Assembly: GCF_020035535.1 (NCBI RefSeq)
Contig: NZ_CP083350.1
Location: forward strand, 2,924,501 to 2,988,500
Direction of reading: 5' to 3'
DNA length: 64,000 bases
DNA from: Ensifer adhaerens
GTDB taxonomy: Bacteria > Pseudomonadota > Alphaproteobacteria > Rhizobiales > Rhizobiaceae
The position numbers and the translations under genes were made by a program. Of the stretch, positions 35,439-44,056 are shown in pieces (within the stretch, counting starts at the first letter, position 1; each line of letters starts with the position of its first letter). The notes under the pieces are model-generated. The model was given only the letters and a program-made list of their open reading frames with translations, was not told where the DNA came from and made no database searches.

Positions 35439-36062
35439 TCATTTCCGCCGTACGTCGAGGCCGAGCGCCTCTGCAATGGTGATGGTCTGGTCGATCGTGA
35501 TGATCGCATCCTTGAGTTGGACATTCTCCGGGTCGATCGCACTGAGGTCGCTGCCCCGGAGGTCACAGGCCGTGAAATCGACACCGTGTAGCCAGGCGCC
35601 GGAGAGGTCGACATCCCGCAGCGAGCCGCCTTTGCAGGAGGCGCCTGTCAGGTCCGCTTCCCGCAGGCGGGTGTCCTTGAAGGACGCGCGGCCGAGAGCG
35701 GCACCGGGCAAGCCGACGAAGGACCAGTCGCCGCCCGCGACCTGCATTTGATCGAAATCGCAGGCATCGAACATGCTGCCGACGAACTTGCACTCGGTGA
35801 AACGGCTGTCGAAGAATTTGCAGGACACGAAGGTACAGTTCACGAACGCGCTCGCCTGATGCGACGAGGCATTGAAGCGGGCGCGCCGGAAGGTGCATTC
35901 GTGGAAGACGACGCCAACCGTCTGTGCCTCGGTCAGGTCGAGATCGGTGAACAGAGTGTTCTGGTGACGCTCGCGTTCGATCTGCCGGCCATACCAATCC
36001 GCGCCGGCAATGGTGATTTCGGTCTTCGGTGGCGCTTCGCCATATCGTCGTTCAGCCATCAT
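35439..36062 (-). CDS. Pentapeptide-repeat protein of Qnr/MfpA-like layout
   Basis: 207 residues. From about residue 40 the A(D/N)LxX periodicity runs through most of the chain (FTDLDLTEAQTVGVVFHECTFRRARFNASS..., ADLTGASCKGGSLRDVDLSGA, FTACDLRGSDLSAI), giving a right-handed quadrilateral beta-helix. The C terminus (VQLKDAIITIDQTITIAEALGLDV) resembles the helical dimer module of Qnr proteins (length ~218), which shield DNA gyrase from quinolones. Whether this protein touches gyrase cannot be told from sequence alone. Single gene; start MMAERR at 36062. Confidence 0.85.
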   Translation of the reverse strand: MMAERRYGEAPPKTEITIAGADWYGRQIERERHQNTLFTDLDLTEAQTVGVVFHECTFRRARFNASSHQASAFVNCTFVSCKFFDSRFTECKFVGSMFDACDFDQMQVAGGDWSFVGLPGAALGRASFKDTRLREADLTGASCKGGSLRDVDLSGAWLHGVDFTACDLRGSDLSAIDPENVQLKDAIITIDQTITIAEALGLDVRRK

Positions 36063-36223
36063 CGATCCATCGCGCTCGGCGCAGCGCCCGCCGCTTCGTC
36101 AACCTGCTCGATTGCCTGACGTCAGGACGCCGGCAACGAACTCGCTTTAAGCGAGTGCCATAGCCTATTCAGGTTTGAGGGTCGATGGCACGGCACAAAC
36201 GCTGGGATCAGCCAGATCCCGCG

Positions 36224-36433
36224 TCAGTCGTCAATTCGGAACCCGACCTTCATGACCACCTGGTAGTGTGCCACTTCGCCATCCTTGATGTGGCCCCGGA
36301 TCTGATCGACCTCGAACCATTCGAGATTTCGCATGGTTTTCGAAGCCCGCGCAATCGCCGTTTCGATCGCCTCGGTGACGGAAGACTTCGAACTGCCGAC
36401 AAGTTCTACTTTCTTGTAGACATGGTCACTCAT
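36224..36433 (-). CDS. Dodecin family protein
   Basis: 69 residues, the usual dodecin length. The family pattern is clear: HVYKKVELVGSS, SVTEAIETAIARASKTMRNLEWFEV with the conserved Trp that stacks on flavin, and RGHIKDGEVAHYQVVMKVGFRI. Dodecins form hollow 12-mers that bind FMN, riboflavin or CoA in the cytoplasm. Start ATG 36433 has GGAGG at 5 nt; the open frame upstream is not used. Single gene, with an iron-box-like palindrome about 200 bp upstream of it. Confidence 0.93.
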   Translation of the reverse strand: MSDHVYKKVELVGSSKSSVTEAIETAIARASKTMRNLEWFEVDQIRGHIKDGEVAHYQVVMKVGFRIDD

Positions 36434-36639
36434 GACACCCTCCCGGTTGCCTCTGGAAGCTACCGACAAGCCTACAACCAAATCACGAAAACAGCACCTC
36501 CGCAGCGAGGTGGAGAATCTTGCACCGCTGGGAACGCATGCTTGCGGCGGCCATCTATCAATCGGTGGTGCAGCCGCCGCCGTTTCGTCCTCTGCCCTAC
36601 CCATCCCAACCTCGCTTATCACTTGACGTTTGGCAACTA

Positions 36640-36667
36640 TGAGAATGACATTGAGATATCATTCTCA
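36640..36667. promoter_or_regulatory. Fur-like inverted repeat upstream of an interrupted gene
   Basis: Perfect 9-bp inverted repeat TGAGAATGA (36640-36648) / TCATTCTCA (36659-36667) with a 10-bp spacer; a further GGAATGAT follows at 36673-36680. AATGA/TCATT arms are the building blocks of Fur-type iron boxes, and TGA...TCA spacing recalls RirA/IRO boxes. A TTGACG hexamer at 36623-36628 could be a -35 element. It lies 55 bp before a strong ribosome site and start codon at 36722. Confidence 0.6.
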
Positions 36668-36721
36668 AATTGGGAATGATTCCGGGAGCTTTATCGCAGC
36701 AAGCTCAGATCAGGAGGTGGC

Positions 36722-36760
36722 ATGAAAGAGGCCACGCCCGCTGAGAGAACGGATCATTGA
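36722..36760 (+). pseudogene. 5' fragment of a gene cut by the IS110-family insertion
   Basis: AGGAGGTGGC, one of the strongest ribosome sites in the window, precedes ATG 36722, but the frame stops after 12 codons (MKEATPAERTDH) where insertion-sequence DNA appears to begin. With the iron-box-like palindrome and TTGACG upstream, this looks like the start of an iron-regulated gene. I could not recognise its continuation right of the element, so identity is unknown (small haemin-uptake proteins begin with similar polar tails, but that is only a guess). Confidence 0.5.
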
Positions 36761-36851
36761 GATGGCGATGATGATCGAGGGACAGTCACGCTTCCAGCCT
36801 TTCGGCTTATCCTGTTGGGGTTTTGCAGATCTCAACACGGGAGTTGGAAGC

Positions 36852-37916
36852 ATGACTGCGTCCTATGATTACCATATCGGGGTCGACTACCACAAATCCT
36901 ATAGCCACCTGGTGGTGCAGGACAGCAGCGGTAAGACGCTCAGATCCGGCCGGGTGAAGAACGACCGCCAGTCGCTGGACAGCTTTCTCGAGCGCTACCG
37001 CGAGAACAGCCATGCGGTTGTCGAGGCAACCCGCAACTGGATGGTGATGTACGACTGGCTCGACGACATTTGTGATGATGTCGTTCTCGCCCATCCGTTG
37101 AAGGTCAAGGCGATCGCCGACGCCAAGATCAAGACCGACAAGATCGACGCGACGGTGCTGGCGCATCTGCTGCGCGCCGATCTGGTGCCGGAGGCTTGGG
37201 CACCGAGCGACAAGGCCCGCGCGTTGCGTGTCGCGCTGCGCGAGCGGATGTTTTACGTGCGGCTGCGCACAATGACGAAGAACCGCATCGTCACGGTGTT
37301 TGATCGTTATCCGGAGCAGACGGCCCAGTTCAAAAAGCTCGGCGACCTGTTTGGCAAGGCCGGCCGCATCCAGCTGGCGCAGATTGAGCTCTCCGCGATC
37401 GACCGCGTCCAGATCGACCGTGGCCTCGCCTTCATCGGCGACATCGATGGGCGGATCAAGCAGTCGGAGACAACGATCCGGGCACTGACCAAGGCCAATG
37501 CCAACGTCAAGCTGTTGAAGACGATCCCCGGCATCGGCGAATTCTTCGCCCGGCTGATCGAGGCGGAGATCGACGATATATCCCGCTTTCGCAACCCGAA
37601 GAAGCTGGCCGCCTATGCGGGACTGGTGCCGTCGACCTATTCGTCTGGCGGCAAGACCTTCCACGGCAAGATCATCAAGCAGGGCAACAAGTGGCTGCGC
37701 TGGGCCTTTGTCGAGGCGGTAACGCCGGCCGTCGCCAGTGATCCTGAGCTGCGCGCCCACTACGAGCACCTGAAGATCAGAGGAACCAACAAGGCGCGCG
37801 TGGCGATTGCGCGCAAGCTTTTGACGATCGCCTTCCAGATCCTGCGTGACCAGCGCGCCTATGAGCCGCGCGGCACCCCCATGGAAAGCGCGTCGACGAT
37901 ATCCCGGTTGTCCTGA
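36852..37916 (+). mobile_element. IS110-family transposase (DEDD type)
   Basis: 354-residue transposase from ATG 36852 (GGGAG upstream). The N-terminal DEDD RuvC-like domain is readable: GVDYHK, VVEATRNW, KTDKIDATVLAHLLRADLVPEAW. The C-terminal Transposase_20 domain has LKTIPGIGEFFARLIEAEI, RFRNPKKLAAYAGLVPSTYSSGGK with the catalytic Ser region, and GNKWLRWAFVEAV. It appears intact. IS110 elements lack clear terminal repeats, so ends are approximate: left end probably 36745-36765, right end somewhere in 37930-38080. The structured right flank is given separately. Confidence 0.93.
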
Positions 37917-37926
37917 TGTTCGTCTA

Positions 37927-38068
37927 GCGAGCCCGGCAGGACTGGGCTGCGCTCTTTCAGGAGAATGGGAAACCGGGAGCCGAACGCCACTCTGTGACCG
38001 AAGCCAAGGCATCAGGTCACGCATTGGAGACTGGTTCAAGAACCGAAGGACGGAAACAACCGTCCAGC
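37927..38068 (+). ncRNA. Candidate bridge RNA region right of the IS110 transposase
   Basis: 142 bp after the transposase stop hold four short stems in a row: AGCCC/GGGCT (37930-37934, 37944-37948), GTGACC/GGTCAC (37994-37999, 38015-38020), GGTTC/GAACC (38033-38037, 38040-38044) and GGACGG/CCGTCC (38048-38053, 38060-38065). IS110/IS1111 elements encode a structured bridge RNA in a non-coding end that pairs with target and donor DNA; in the IS1111 group this end is the right one. Structure is seen, function inferred. Confidence 0.4.
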
Positions 38069-38183
38069 GGAAGGAGCATCTTTAGCCGATCGGCAAAAAC
38101 GCCGGTCAAAACTGAACCGCACCCAAGGAAAAGCCGCCAGTTCAAGGCGTTTTGCCCCTTGCATTCTTTCATTGGAGACACAG

Positions 38184-39339
38184 ATGGAAATCGGCCCGAG
38201 GGACGCACGCACGATCGCAGCGGTCAATGGCATTGCAACCGACAGCGCGTTCGGCGCCGTCACACCTCCCATCTACCTGTCTAGCAATTACGTATTCCCG
38301 GCCTTGGAGGCCCCGGAAGCCTTCGAGTATTCCCGCACAGCCAATCCGACCCGGAGCCTGCTTCCGGAAACACTCACCTTGCTTGAGGGCGGCGCCGGCG
38401 CGGTCGTGACCTCGTCGGGAATGGCGGCGATCAACCTGCTTCTCGACCAGTTGAACCCGGGACAGAAGGTCGTTGCTCCCCATGATTGTTATGGAGGCGT
38501 CTACCGTCTCCTGGCGTCCAGGCAGGCCAAAGGTCATTTCGACGTGCAGTTCGTCGACCAGTCCGATCATGCTTCCGTGGCAAGAGCCTGCTCGCCAACG
38601 GTCACACTGGTGCTGATCGAAACACCGAGCAATCCCTTGATGCGGGTCACCGACATCGGCGCCATTGCCGAAATCGCCCATTCCAGGCGCCAAGGTTGCG
38701 GTTGACAACACGTTTCTGTCGCCGGCGCTGCAGCGGCCGATCGCGCATGGTGCCGACTTCGTCGTCCACTCCACCACCAAGTATTTGAACGGCCACTCCG
38801 ATGTTGTCGGTGGCGTCGTCGTTGCTGCCAACGCGGCCGACGTCGAGCCGCTCCGCGACTGGGCGAACCTCACAGGCGTAACCGGGTCTCCCTTCGACAG
38901 CTATCTCACGCTGCGTGGCATTCGAAGCCTGTTCGCGCGCATCGAACGACAGCAGATCACCGCGATGGCGCTTGCAGAGTTTCTGGAAGCACAGCCACAG
39001 GTCAGTGCCGTTCACTATCCGGGTCTCGCCTCCCATTCGGCGTATGGGTTGGCCTGCAGGCAACAATTGGGGTTCGGCGCCATGCTGAGCTTCGATCTTC
39101 ATGGTGGCCTCGAGGCAGTACGGCGCTTTGTATCGAACATCAGGCTCATCACACTGGCGGAGTCGCTCGGTGGGGTAGAGAGCCTTATTGGGCACCCGGC
39201 CACGATGACCCACGCGTCGATGGGCGCCGAGGCGCGTCTTGCCGCGGGCATCGGCGACGGACTGCTTCGCATGTCCGTCGGTCTCGAAAGCGAACGCGAC
39301 CTGAAACTCGACCTTGCCCAGGCCTTCACCGCCACGTGA
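38184..39339 (+). pseudogene. metB: Cystathionine gamma-synthase (MetB), frameshifted
   Basis: Two frames together give a full-length PLP enzyme very close to E. coli MetB: PPIYLSSNYVFPALEAPEAF, EYSRTANPTRSLLPE, VVAPHDCYGGVYRL in the first; VDNTFLSPALQRPIAHGADF, STTKYLNGHSDVVGG (PLP lysine) and TLAESLGGVESLIGHPATMTH in the second. At about 38685 the frame breaks: the first part ends at 38705, and the normal sequence resumes one frame over (GAKVAVDNTF). An indel (+1 or -2) explains it. MetB joins O-succinylhomoserine and cysteine. Start ATG 38184 has GGAGA. Could be real decay or a sequencing error. Confidence 0.88.
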
Positions 39340-39483
39340 TATTGCACAAGGAACGGGCAATCGGGTCCATGTTCGCTGGTTTTTCCCGCAGATCGGGTGC
39401 CCCAGCGCGGAAAACACGGCTCCGCGCAGATGGCCCAACTCTTGCTTCACATCATCTGAAACATCCAACCAAGGGATCGTCGG

Positions 39484-39813
39484 ATGATGTGGAGTGGGTT
39501 GCTGCTGTCGCTGCTGCTGAGCGTTTCAATGGCCTTCAGCCTGACGGAGTTGAGTTTCGTGCGCAATGGCGGTCGCCAGCAATCGCGTGGCGATGCGGTG
39601 CGAGCGACGCTCGCGATGACGGCTGGGTTGACCGCCTTGGGACTGGCATTCAGTCGTCAAGGGCCGTCGCTGGGTGCCATGGCAGTCGTTGCCGGCATAG
39701 CGCTCTCATGGCTGGCGGCACGGTTCGCCTCGCGCACCGTTGCTCTCGCCGTTGCCATCCTGTCGCTCGGCTTCTATCTGCAGTTCGCAGAACTTGCACC
39801 ATTCAGCCCCTGA
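39484..39813 (+). CDS. Small integral membrane protein of unknown function
   Basis: 109 residues with about four membrane segments (residues ~3-20, ~40-57, ~62-78, ~85-103) and a basic loop (VRNGGRQQSRGD). No family recognised. Start MMWSGLLLSLL at 39484 follows AAGGGATC. Its last 40 bases overlap the 3' end of the convergent cyclo-ligase gene, a common arrangement for convergent pairs. Confidence 0.65.
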   Translation: MMWSGLLLSLLLSVSMAFSLTELSFVRNGGRQQSRGDAVRATLAMTAGLTALGLAFSRQGPSLGAMAVVAGIALSWLAARFASRTVALAVAILSLGFYLQFAELAPFSP

Positions 39814-40487
39814 CCAGGACCGCATGAAAGGGTCCGTCCTTCGGTCACGATCGCATCCATCGCGATATCGTGCCATTGTGGTCTGATGCTCTCCATTTTT
39901 TGCTGTTCGAAGCCGACGCCGATTACGAATGGCTTCGATTGAAGGACAGCGAGCGTGCGATCGTAATAGCCCCCGCCATAACCCAGGCGAAAACCACTCT
40001 CGTCAAACCCGACGAGCGGAGCAATGACGATGGTCGGCTGAACATCCCGTCCGTTGGAGGGAATCGGTATCCCCCAAACACCTTTCTCAAGCGCCTCGCC
40101 GGCGCGCCAGGACCGAAAGCCCAGAGGCTTTGCCTTGGCGACCACCACCGGAAGCGCACAGTCTGCACCACGGGCGATCAGCGTGCTCATACACGCGCGC
40201 AAATCCGGTTCGCCACGGAACGGCCAATACAAAGAAATCGTTTCGCCTCGAACGTTGGGCAAAAGCTGGTCGAGCGCGGTGACGATGGCGTCTGTGCTTG
40301 CCGACCGTTCTGCACTCGGAATGCCCTGCCGCGCGGGTATCAGCCTTTTTCTCTCCAGCTCCCGCCATTGCGCAACCGGGAGCGCTTTCGGAAACTCGAT
40401 GCCCATATAGACCGGATCCACCTCATGCATCAGGCACGGCGGTGACGAAAAGCCCGGCGGAATATCGTCCTCATCAGGCGTGCACAT
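39774..40487 (-). CDS. 5-formyltetrahydrofolate cyclo-ligase family protein
   Basis: 237 residues, slightly longer than the usual ~190-200 because of an N-terminal extension (MCTPDEDDIPPGF...). It shows the family nucleotide-binding end: VWGIPIPSNGR, then IVIAPLVGFDESGFRLGYGGGYYDRTLAV, the most diagnostic segment. This enzyme converts 5-formyl-THF to 5,10-methenyl-THF with ATP, recovering folate in the cytoplasm. Start ATG 40487. A second, housekeeping copy is usual in rhizobia, so this may be an accessory paralogue; it overlaps the convergent membrane-protein gene by 40 bp. Confidence 0.87.
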   Translation of the reverse strand: MCTPDEDDIPPGFSSPPCLMHEVDPVYMGIEFPKALPVAQWRELERKRLIPARQGIPSAERSASTDAIVTALDQLLPNVRGETISLYWPFRGEPDLRACMSTLIARGADCALPVVVAKAKPLGFRSWRAGEALEKGVWGIPIPSNGRDVQPTIVIAPLVGFDESGFRLGYGGGYYDRTLAVLQSKPFVIGVGFEQQKMESIRPQWHDIAMDAIVTEGRTLSCGPGQGLNGASSANCR

Positions 40488-40604
40488 GATCGACGGCCTT
40501 TCTCCGTTTCCGGGAATGTTTCGAACGCAGTTTCACCGGATCACCTTGATTATCGTTTCCAATTCGAGAACAATAAAGCAGCTTCATTCCTTTCGCAGAT
40601 AAAA

Positions 40605-41483
40605 ATGGACTTCACGACCCTTGAGATCTTCCTTCTGGTCGCCGAGCGCACCAGCGTGACCCGTGCTGCCGCCGAGATTGGCCGTGCACCATCCAACGTC
40701 ACCAACCGAATTCGCGCACTCGAGGAAGAATTGGGCGCCTGTCTGTTCAACCGCGACGCCAAGAAGATGACGCTGACGCGCGAGGGGCGCGTTTTCCGAT
40801 CCTATGCCAGCCGGCTGGTGGCGCTCGCGGACGAGGCGCGCAACGCGCTAAAGCCGACGGCTATGCCGGATATTTTGCGGCTGGGTAGCATGGAGAGTAC
40901 CGCCGCCAGCCGTCTGCCGCCGGTTCTGCAGACGATCAACCGAGCGCACCCGAGCTTGGCGCTGAGGCTCACCATGGGGTCAACGGAGGAGCTGACCCGG
41001 GCCGTGGTCGCGGAAGAAATCGACTGCGCTCTGATCGCTCGTTTACCAGGTGATATCGCGATACCGGGATCCGACTTTCTCAAGGAACTCGATAGCGATC
41101 CGATCTACCGCGAAGACGTGTTGATCGTCCTGCCCGCATCGCATCCGCCGATTAAGACCGCACTCGACGTGCGCGTGAATTGGCTGGCGGCACTCGAACC
41201 CGGATGCACCTATCGTCGTGTCGCAGAGCAATGGGCACGGTCGTCGACAACGATTGCGACGAAGGAGGTTTCCTCCTATCACGCCATACTGGCGAGCGTT
41301 GCAGCCGGCGATGCGATCGGTGTCGTGCCTCGATCGGTGTTTGAACTGATGGACTGGCCGGGCGCTGCTCAGATCCATTCCTTGAGCGAGATTCAGACGC
41401 TGCTGGTCTATCGCAAGGAGGCCCCGTCGCCTGCGATCGACATCCTGCGCCGCGCACTGCTTGCCGATGCTGGCGTCCACTGA
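40605..41483 (+). CDS. LysR family transcriptional regulator next to HPP gene
   Basis: 292 residues; N-terminal winged helix (MDFTTLEIFLLVAERTSVTRAAAEIGRAPSNVTNRIRALEEELG), then a substrate-binding-like effector domain. Intact, in contrast to the LysR remnant near 8.1-8.9 kb. It reads toward, and lies 33 bp before, the HPP-CBS gene in the same direction, so it may be in one transcript and regulate that gene. The effector ligand is unknown; given the nitric-oxide genes downstream, nitrite or a nitrosative signal is possible, but that is inference. Confidence 0.9.
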   Translation: MDFTTLEIFLLVAERTSVTRAAAEIGRAPSNVTNRIRALEEELGACLFNRDAKKMTLTREGRVFRSYASRLVALADEARNALKPTAMPDILRLGSMESTAASRLPPVLQTINRAHPSLALRLTMGSTEELTRAVVAEEIDCALIARLPGDIAIPGSDFLKELDSDPIYREDVLIVLPASHPPIKTALDVRVNWLAALEPGCTYRRVAEQWARSSTTIATKEVSSYHAILASVAAGDAIGVVPRSVFELMDWPGAAQIHSLSEIQTLLVYRKEAPSPAIDILRRALLADAGVH

Positions 41484-41516
41484 AAATATCGACCACGCAC
41501 TGCCACAGGTGACTGC

Positions 41517-42638
41517 ATGACCAATTCGCCCAATCCAACGCCCTCGCAACCACCGGGCCGTCGTTTCTTCGCGCCGATCCTGGCGGGCGCGACATTGAGA
41601 GAGCGCCTGATTGCGTGCGTCGGAGCGTTGGTCGGCATCCTCCTGACTGGCATGATCAGTGGCAGTATCTTTGGTGGCGGTGCCAGCCTCCCGTTGATCG
41701 TGGCGCCGATGGGCGCATCCGCGGTTCTGCTCTTTGCGGTTCCGGCGAGCCCGCTTGCCCAGCCATGGTCGATCGTCGGCGGCAATACGATCTCCGCGTT
41801 CGTCGGCGTCCTGTGCGCGATGTTCGTGCCGGACCCGTTGATCGCAACCGGTCTTGCGGTGGCGATAGCGATTGCGGTGATGTCGTTTACCCGTTGCCTG
41901 CACCCGCCAGGCGGCGCTGCGGCACTGACTGCGGTGCTCGGCGGACCCGTCGTTGCAAGTTGGGGGCTTCTCTTCCCGCTGGTGCCTGTCGCCCTCAATT
42001 CGTTCCTGCTGGTGGCGCTGGGGATCCTGTTTCACAAACTGGCGAGACGAAACTACCCGCACGTCGTCGCGCCGCCGGCAAATACGCACGCAACGATCGA
42101 TCCGCCAGCCAGCCGCCGGGTCGGTTTCACCGGTGCAGATGTCGACGCCGCGCTTGAAGCGCTGGACGAAACGTTCGACATTAGCCGCGAGGACCTCGAT
42201 CGCGTGCTGCGCCAGGTGGAATTGCAGGCGGCAATCCGGGCGACGCCTCACATTCTATGCCGGGATATCATGTCGCGCGACGTCATCTGCGTCCATCAGG
42301 ACGACAGCAGCGAGGACGCACGCTCCTTGCTTCTCAAGCACAATATCCGCGCCCTTCCCGTGAAGGATGGGAACGAGAGGCTTGTTGGCACAGTTGGGCT
42401 CAGGGAGTTGACCGAGCCCGGTGCCACTGTCGGCAGCAACCTCGCGGCGCCAGTGGTCGCTCGCGCTGACGAGCGCGCGATGAGCCTGCTGCCGGCACTG
42501 ACCAGCGGAGCGATTCATGCGGTCATCATCGTCGATGAAGACCATCACGTGTTGGGACTGATCTCGCAAACTGACCTGTTGGCGGCGGCGGCGCGCGCCC
42601 TGTTCGACCATAATGCAGGCCATGAACAGGCTGCGTAG
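41517..42638 (+). CDS. HPP family membrane protein with CBS domains
   Basis: 373 residues. The first ~175 residues carry the HPP domain with about five membrane segments, including the eponymous CLHPPGGAAALTAVLGG. The C-terminal half has two CBS domains (ILCRDIMSRDVICVHQDDSSEDARSLLLKHNIRALPV; HAVIIVDEDHHVLGLISQTDLLAA) that usually sense adenine nucleotides. A plant chloroplast HPP protein transports nitrite, and bacterial members are often near nitrite or NO genes, as here. Start ATG 41517 preceded by AGGTGA. Confidence 0.9.
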   Translation: MTNSPNPTPSQPPGRRFFAPILAGATLRERLIACVGALVGILLTGMISGSIFGGGASLPLIVAPMGASAVLLFAVPASPLAQPWSIVGGNTISAFVGVLCAMFVPDPLIATGLAVAIAIAVMSFTRCLHPPGGAAALTAVLGGPVVASWGLLFPLVPVALNSFLLVALGILFHKLARRNYPHVVAPPANTHATIDPPASRRVGFTGADVDAALEALDETFDISREDLDRVLRQVELQAAIRATPHILCRDIMSRDVICVHQDDSSEDARSLLLKHNIRALPVKDGNERLVGTVGLRELTEPGATVGSNLAAPVVARADERAMSLLPALTSGAIHAVIIVDEDHHVLGLISQTDLLAAAARALFDHNAGHEQAA

Positions 42639-42693
42639 GCTTCGCTTCGGCCCACCCAGGACGGGCCACATCCCGAGCCAGATCGGCAAGGGC

Positions 42694-42951
42694 TCAATGC
42701 AACGAGACTTGCCGTGTGGGTTCTCTCACATGATGCACCAAAGGCGCGTCTCGCGATATCAGCCGCGCAACCAGACGCCCCGACGCCGTGACCACATCGA
42801 TGACAGCGTCGTGATAGTCGTCATCCTTGGTCAACTCATCGACAATCCTCTGGCCATAGGCGACAGCTGGACCGTCTGACGGATATTTCCGGCCAACTTC
42901 GTCGCGGCTGACGACGCCTGCTGCATAGATGTTGAACAGATAGCGGCGCAT
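42694..42951 (-). CDS. DUF6894 family small protein
   Basis: 85 residues starting MRRYLFNIYAAGVVSRDEVGRKYPS, the typical opening of the DUF6894 family found in rhizobia (family consensus begins MPRYFFNV with a following D/E-G-x-EF-like stretch). The middle (AVAYGQRIVDELTKDDDY) and end (VIDVVTASGRLVARLI) also fit. GGAGT lies 8 nt before ATG 42951; the frame upstream to 42993 is not needed. Cytoplasmic, function unknown; single gene convergent with the HPP gene. Confidence 0.8.
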   Translation of the reverse strand: MRRYLFNIYAAGVVSRDEVGRKYPSDGPAVAYGQRIVDELTKDDDYHDAVIDVVTASGRLVARLISRDAPLVHHVREPTRQVSLH

Positions 42952-43381
42952 GATATTCCACTCCTTACGGGATGCCGCGTCGTCTCTGGCCAATCTGAAG
43001 CAACCGAAAGCGCTATCAACGGCATTGCGAGGGTTTGAAATGACCCTGCAAAATATCGCGAGCTCATCTCCTTGTCGCGTGACCCGAGCGTGACATTTAC
43101 TTTCCGTTAAGCGTCATCTCTCTCGCCGCATCGGGCGGAACCAACCGGCACGACAAATCGGCGCGCGAACCGATATGCGGCACGGACTGTTTGCGCCGGC
43201 ACAAAGACGAAGGTTCTCCCCCCACCTAGACAAGAACGACCTCTGCGTCGCACGACCGCCCGAAAGTCTGCCGGCGCAGGACGGGGAATATGCGTTGCCG
43301 CCAATCGCAGACGATTTCAGTGCGTTCGAGGTCGTTCTGGCGTCGCGCGGATCCCGTCAGCAAGCATCCAACAAGGAACAG
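42952..43381. other. Upstream region of the NO-response genes
   Basis: 430 bp without a supported gene. An inverted repeat TTGC(G)AGGGT / ACCCTGCAA spans 43025-43051; its spacer is too long for a standard NnrR/FNR site. The frame of the next gene stays open back to 43175 but has no ribosome site there. The promoter of the RIC/NnrS pair should lie here. Confidence 0.4.
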
Positions 43382-44056
43382 ATGATGACCGCTCTCAACC
43401 TCGAAAGCACAGTCGCCACGATCGCAGCCGAACTACCGGGGGCCGCGGAACTCTTCCGCCGTTACGGCATCAGCTTCTGTTGCGGTGGCAAGATGTTGCT
43501 GTCTGAAGCCGCGCTCAAGGCCGGCATCGCCCCTTCGGCGCTGCTGACGGAACTGGAAGCGCTTGAGCGTTCCGCAAGTCGAGATGCACCCGAGGAGACT
43601 GCCGATCTGATCACGCATCTCCTTCACCGGTACCATCAAACGCATCGTGCTGAGCTGACCTGGCTGATCCCGCTTGCCCAGAAGGTGGAGCGCGTCCACG
43701 GCGGCCATCCGTCGGCACCGATCGGGCTTTCCCAGGCCCTTGAGGCACTACGGGACGAGCTTGAAAGCCACATGATGAAGGAAGAGCTCGTCCTCTTCCC
43801 GATGATGCAGCGTGGCGACAACGAGGCGATCTCCTATCCGATCACGCAGATGCGGCGCGAGCACGACGACGAGGTGGAACATCTAAGAACGATCGAGCAT
43901 GTCACTCACGGGCTTTCCCTGCCGGAGGGTGCATGCGGTTCGTGGACCGCACTTTATACCGGGTTGCGTAAACTCACCGACGATCTCGTCACGCACATGC
44001 ATCTCGAAAATTCCGTCCTGTTTCCGCGCTTCGAGGCCGGCCCCCAGACGGTTTGA
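43382..44056 (+). CDS. Iron-sulfur cluster repair di-iron protein (RIC/YtfE/ScdA)
   Basis: 224 residues. The N-terminal ScdA domain shows GAAELFRRYGISFCCGGKMLL with the paired cysteines, followed by a hemerythrin-like domain with di-iron ligands: HRYHQTHRAEL, HMMKEELVLFPMM, REHDDEVEHL and HMHLENSVLFPRFE. RIC proteins repair Fe-S clusters damaged by nitric oxide or peroxide and can release iron or reduce NO. Start ATG 43382 preceded by AAGGA. The stop overlaps the NnrS start by one base (TGATG), so both work in nitrosative stress. Confidence 0.93.
   Translation: MMTALNLESTVATIAAELPGAAELFRRYGISFCCGGKMLLSEAALKAGIAPSALLTELEALERSASRDAPEETADLITHLLHRYHQTHRAELTWLIPLAQKVERVHGGHPSAPIGLSQALEALRDELESHMMKEELVLFPMMQRGDNEAISYPITQMRREHDDEVEHLRTIEHVTHGLSLPEGACGSWTALYTGLRKLTDDLVTHMHLENSVLFPRFEAGPQTV

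Noticed and set aside
37981..38183. SAM riboswitch upstream of metB
   Set aside because: The stems present do not match the SAM-II or SAM/SAH layouts as I know them, and part of the block probably belongs to the insertion sequence.
43021..43060. NnrR or FNR box upstream of the RIC/NnrS genes
   Set aside because: The inverted repeat TTGC...GCAA has a spacer far longer than the 4 bp of these sites.
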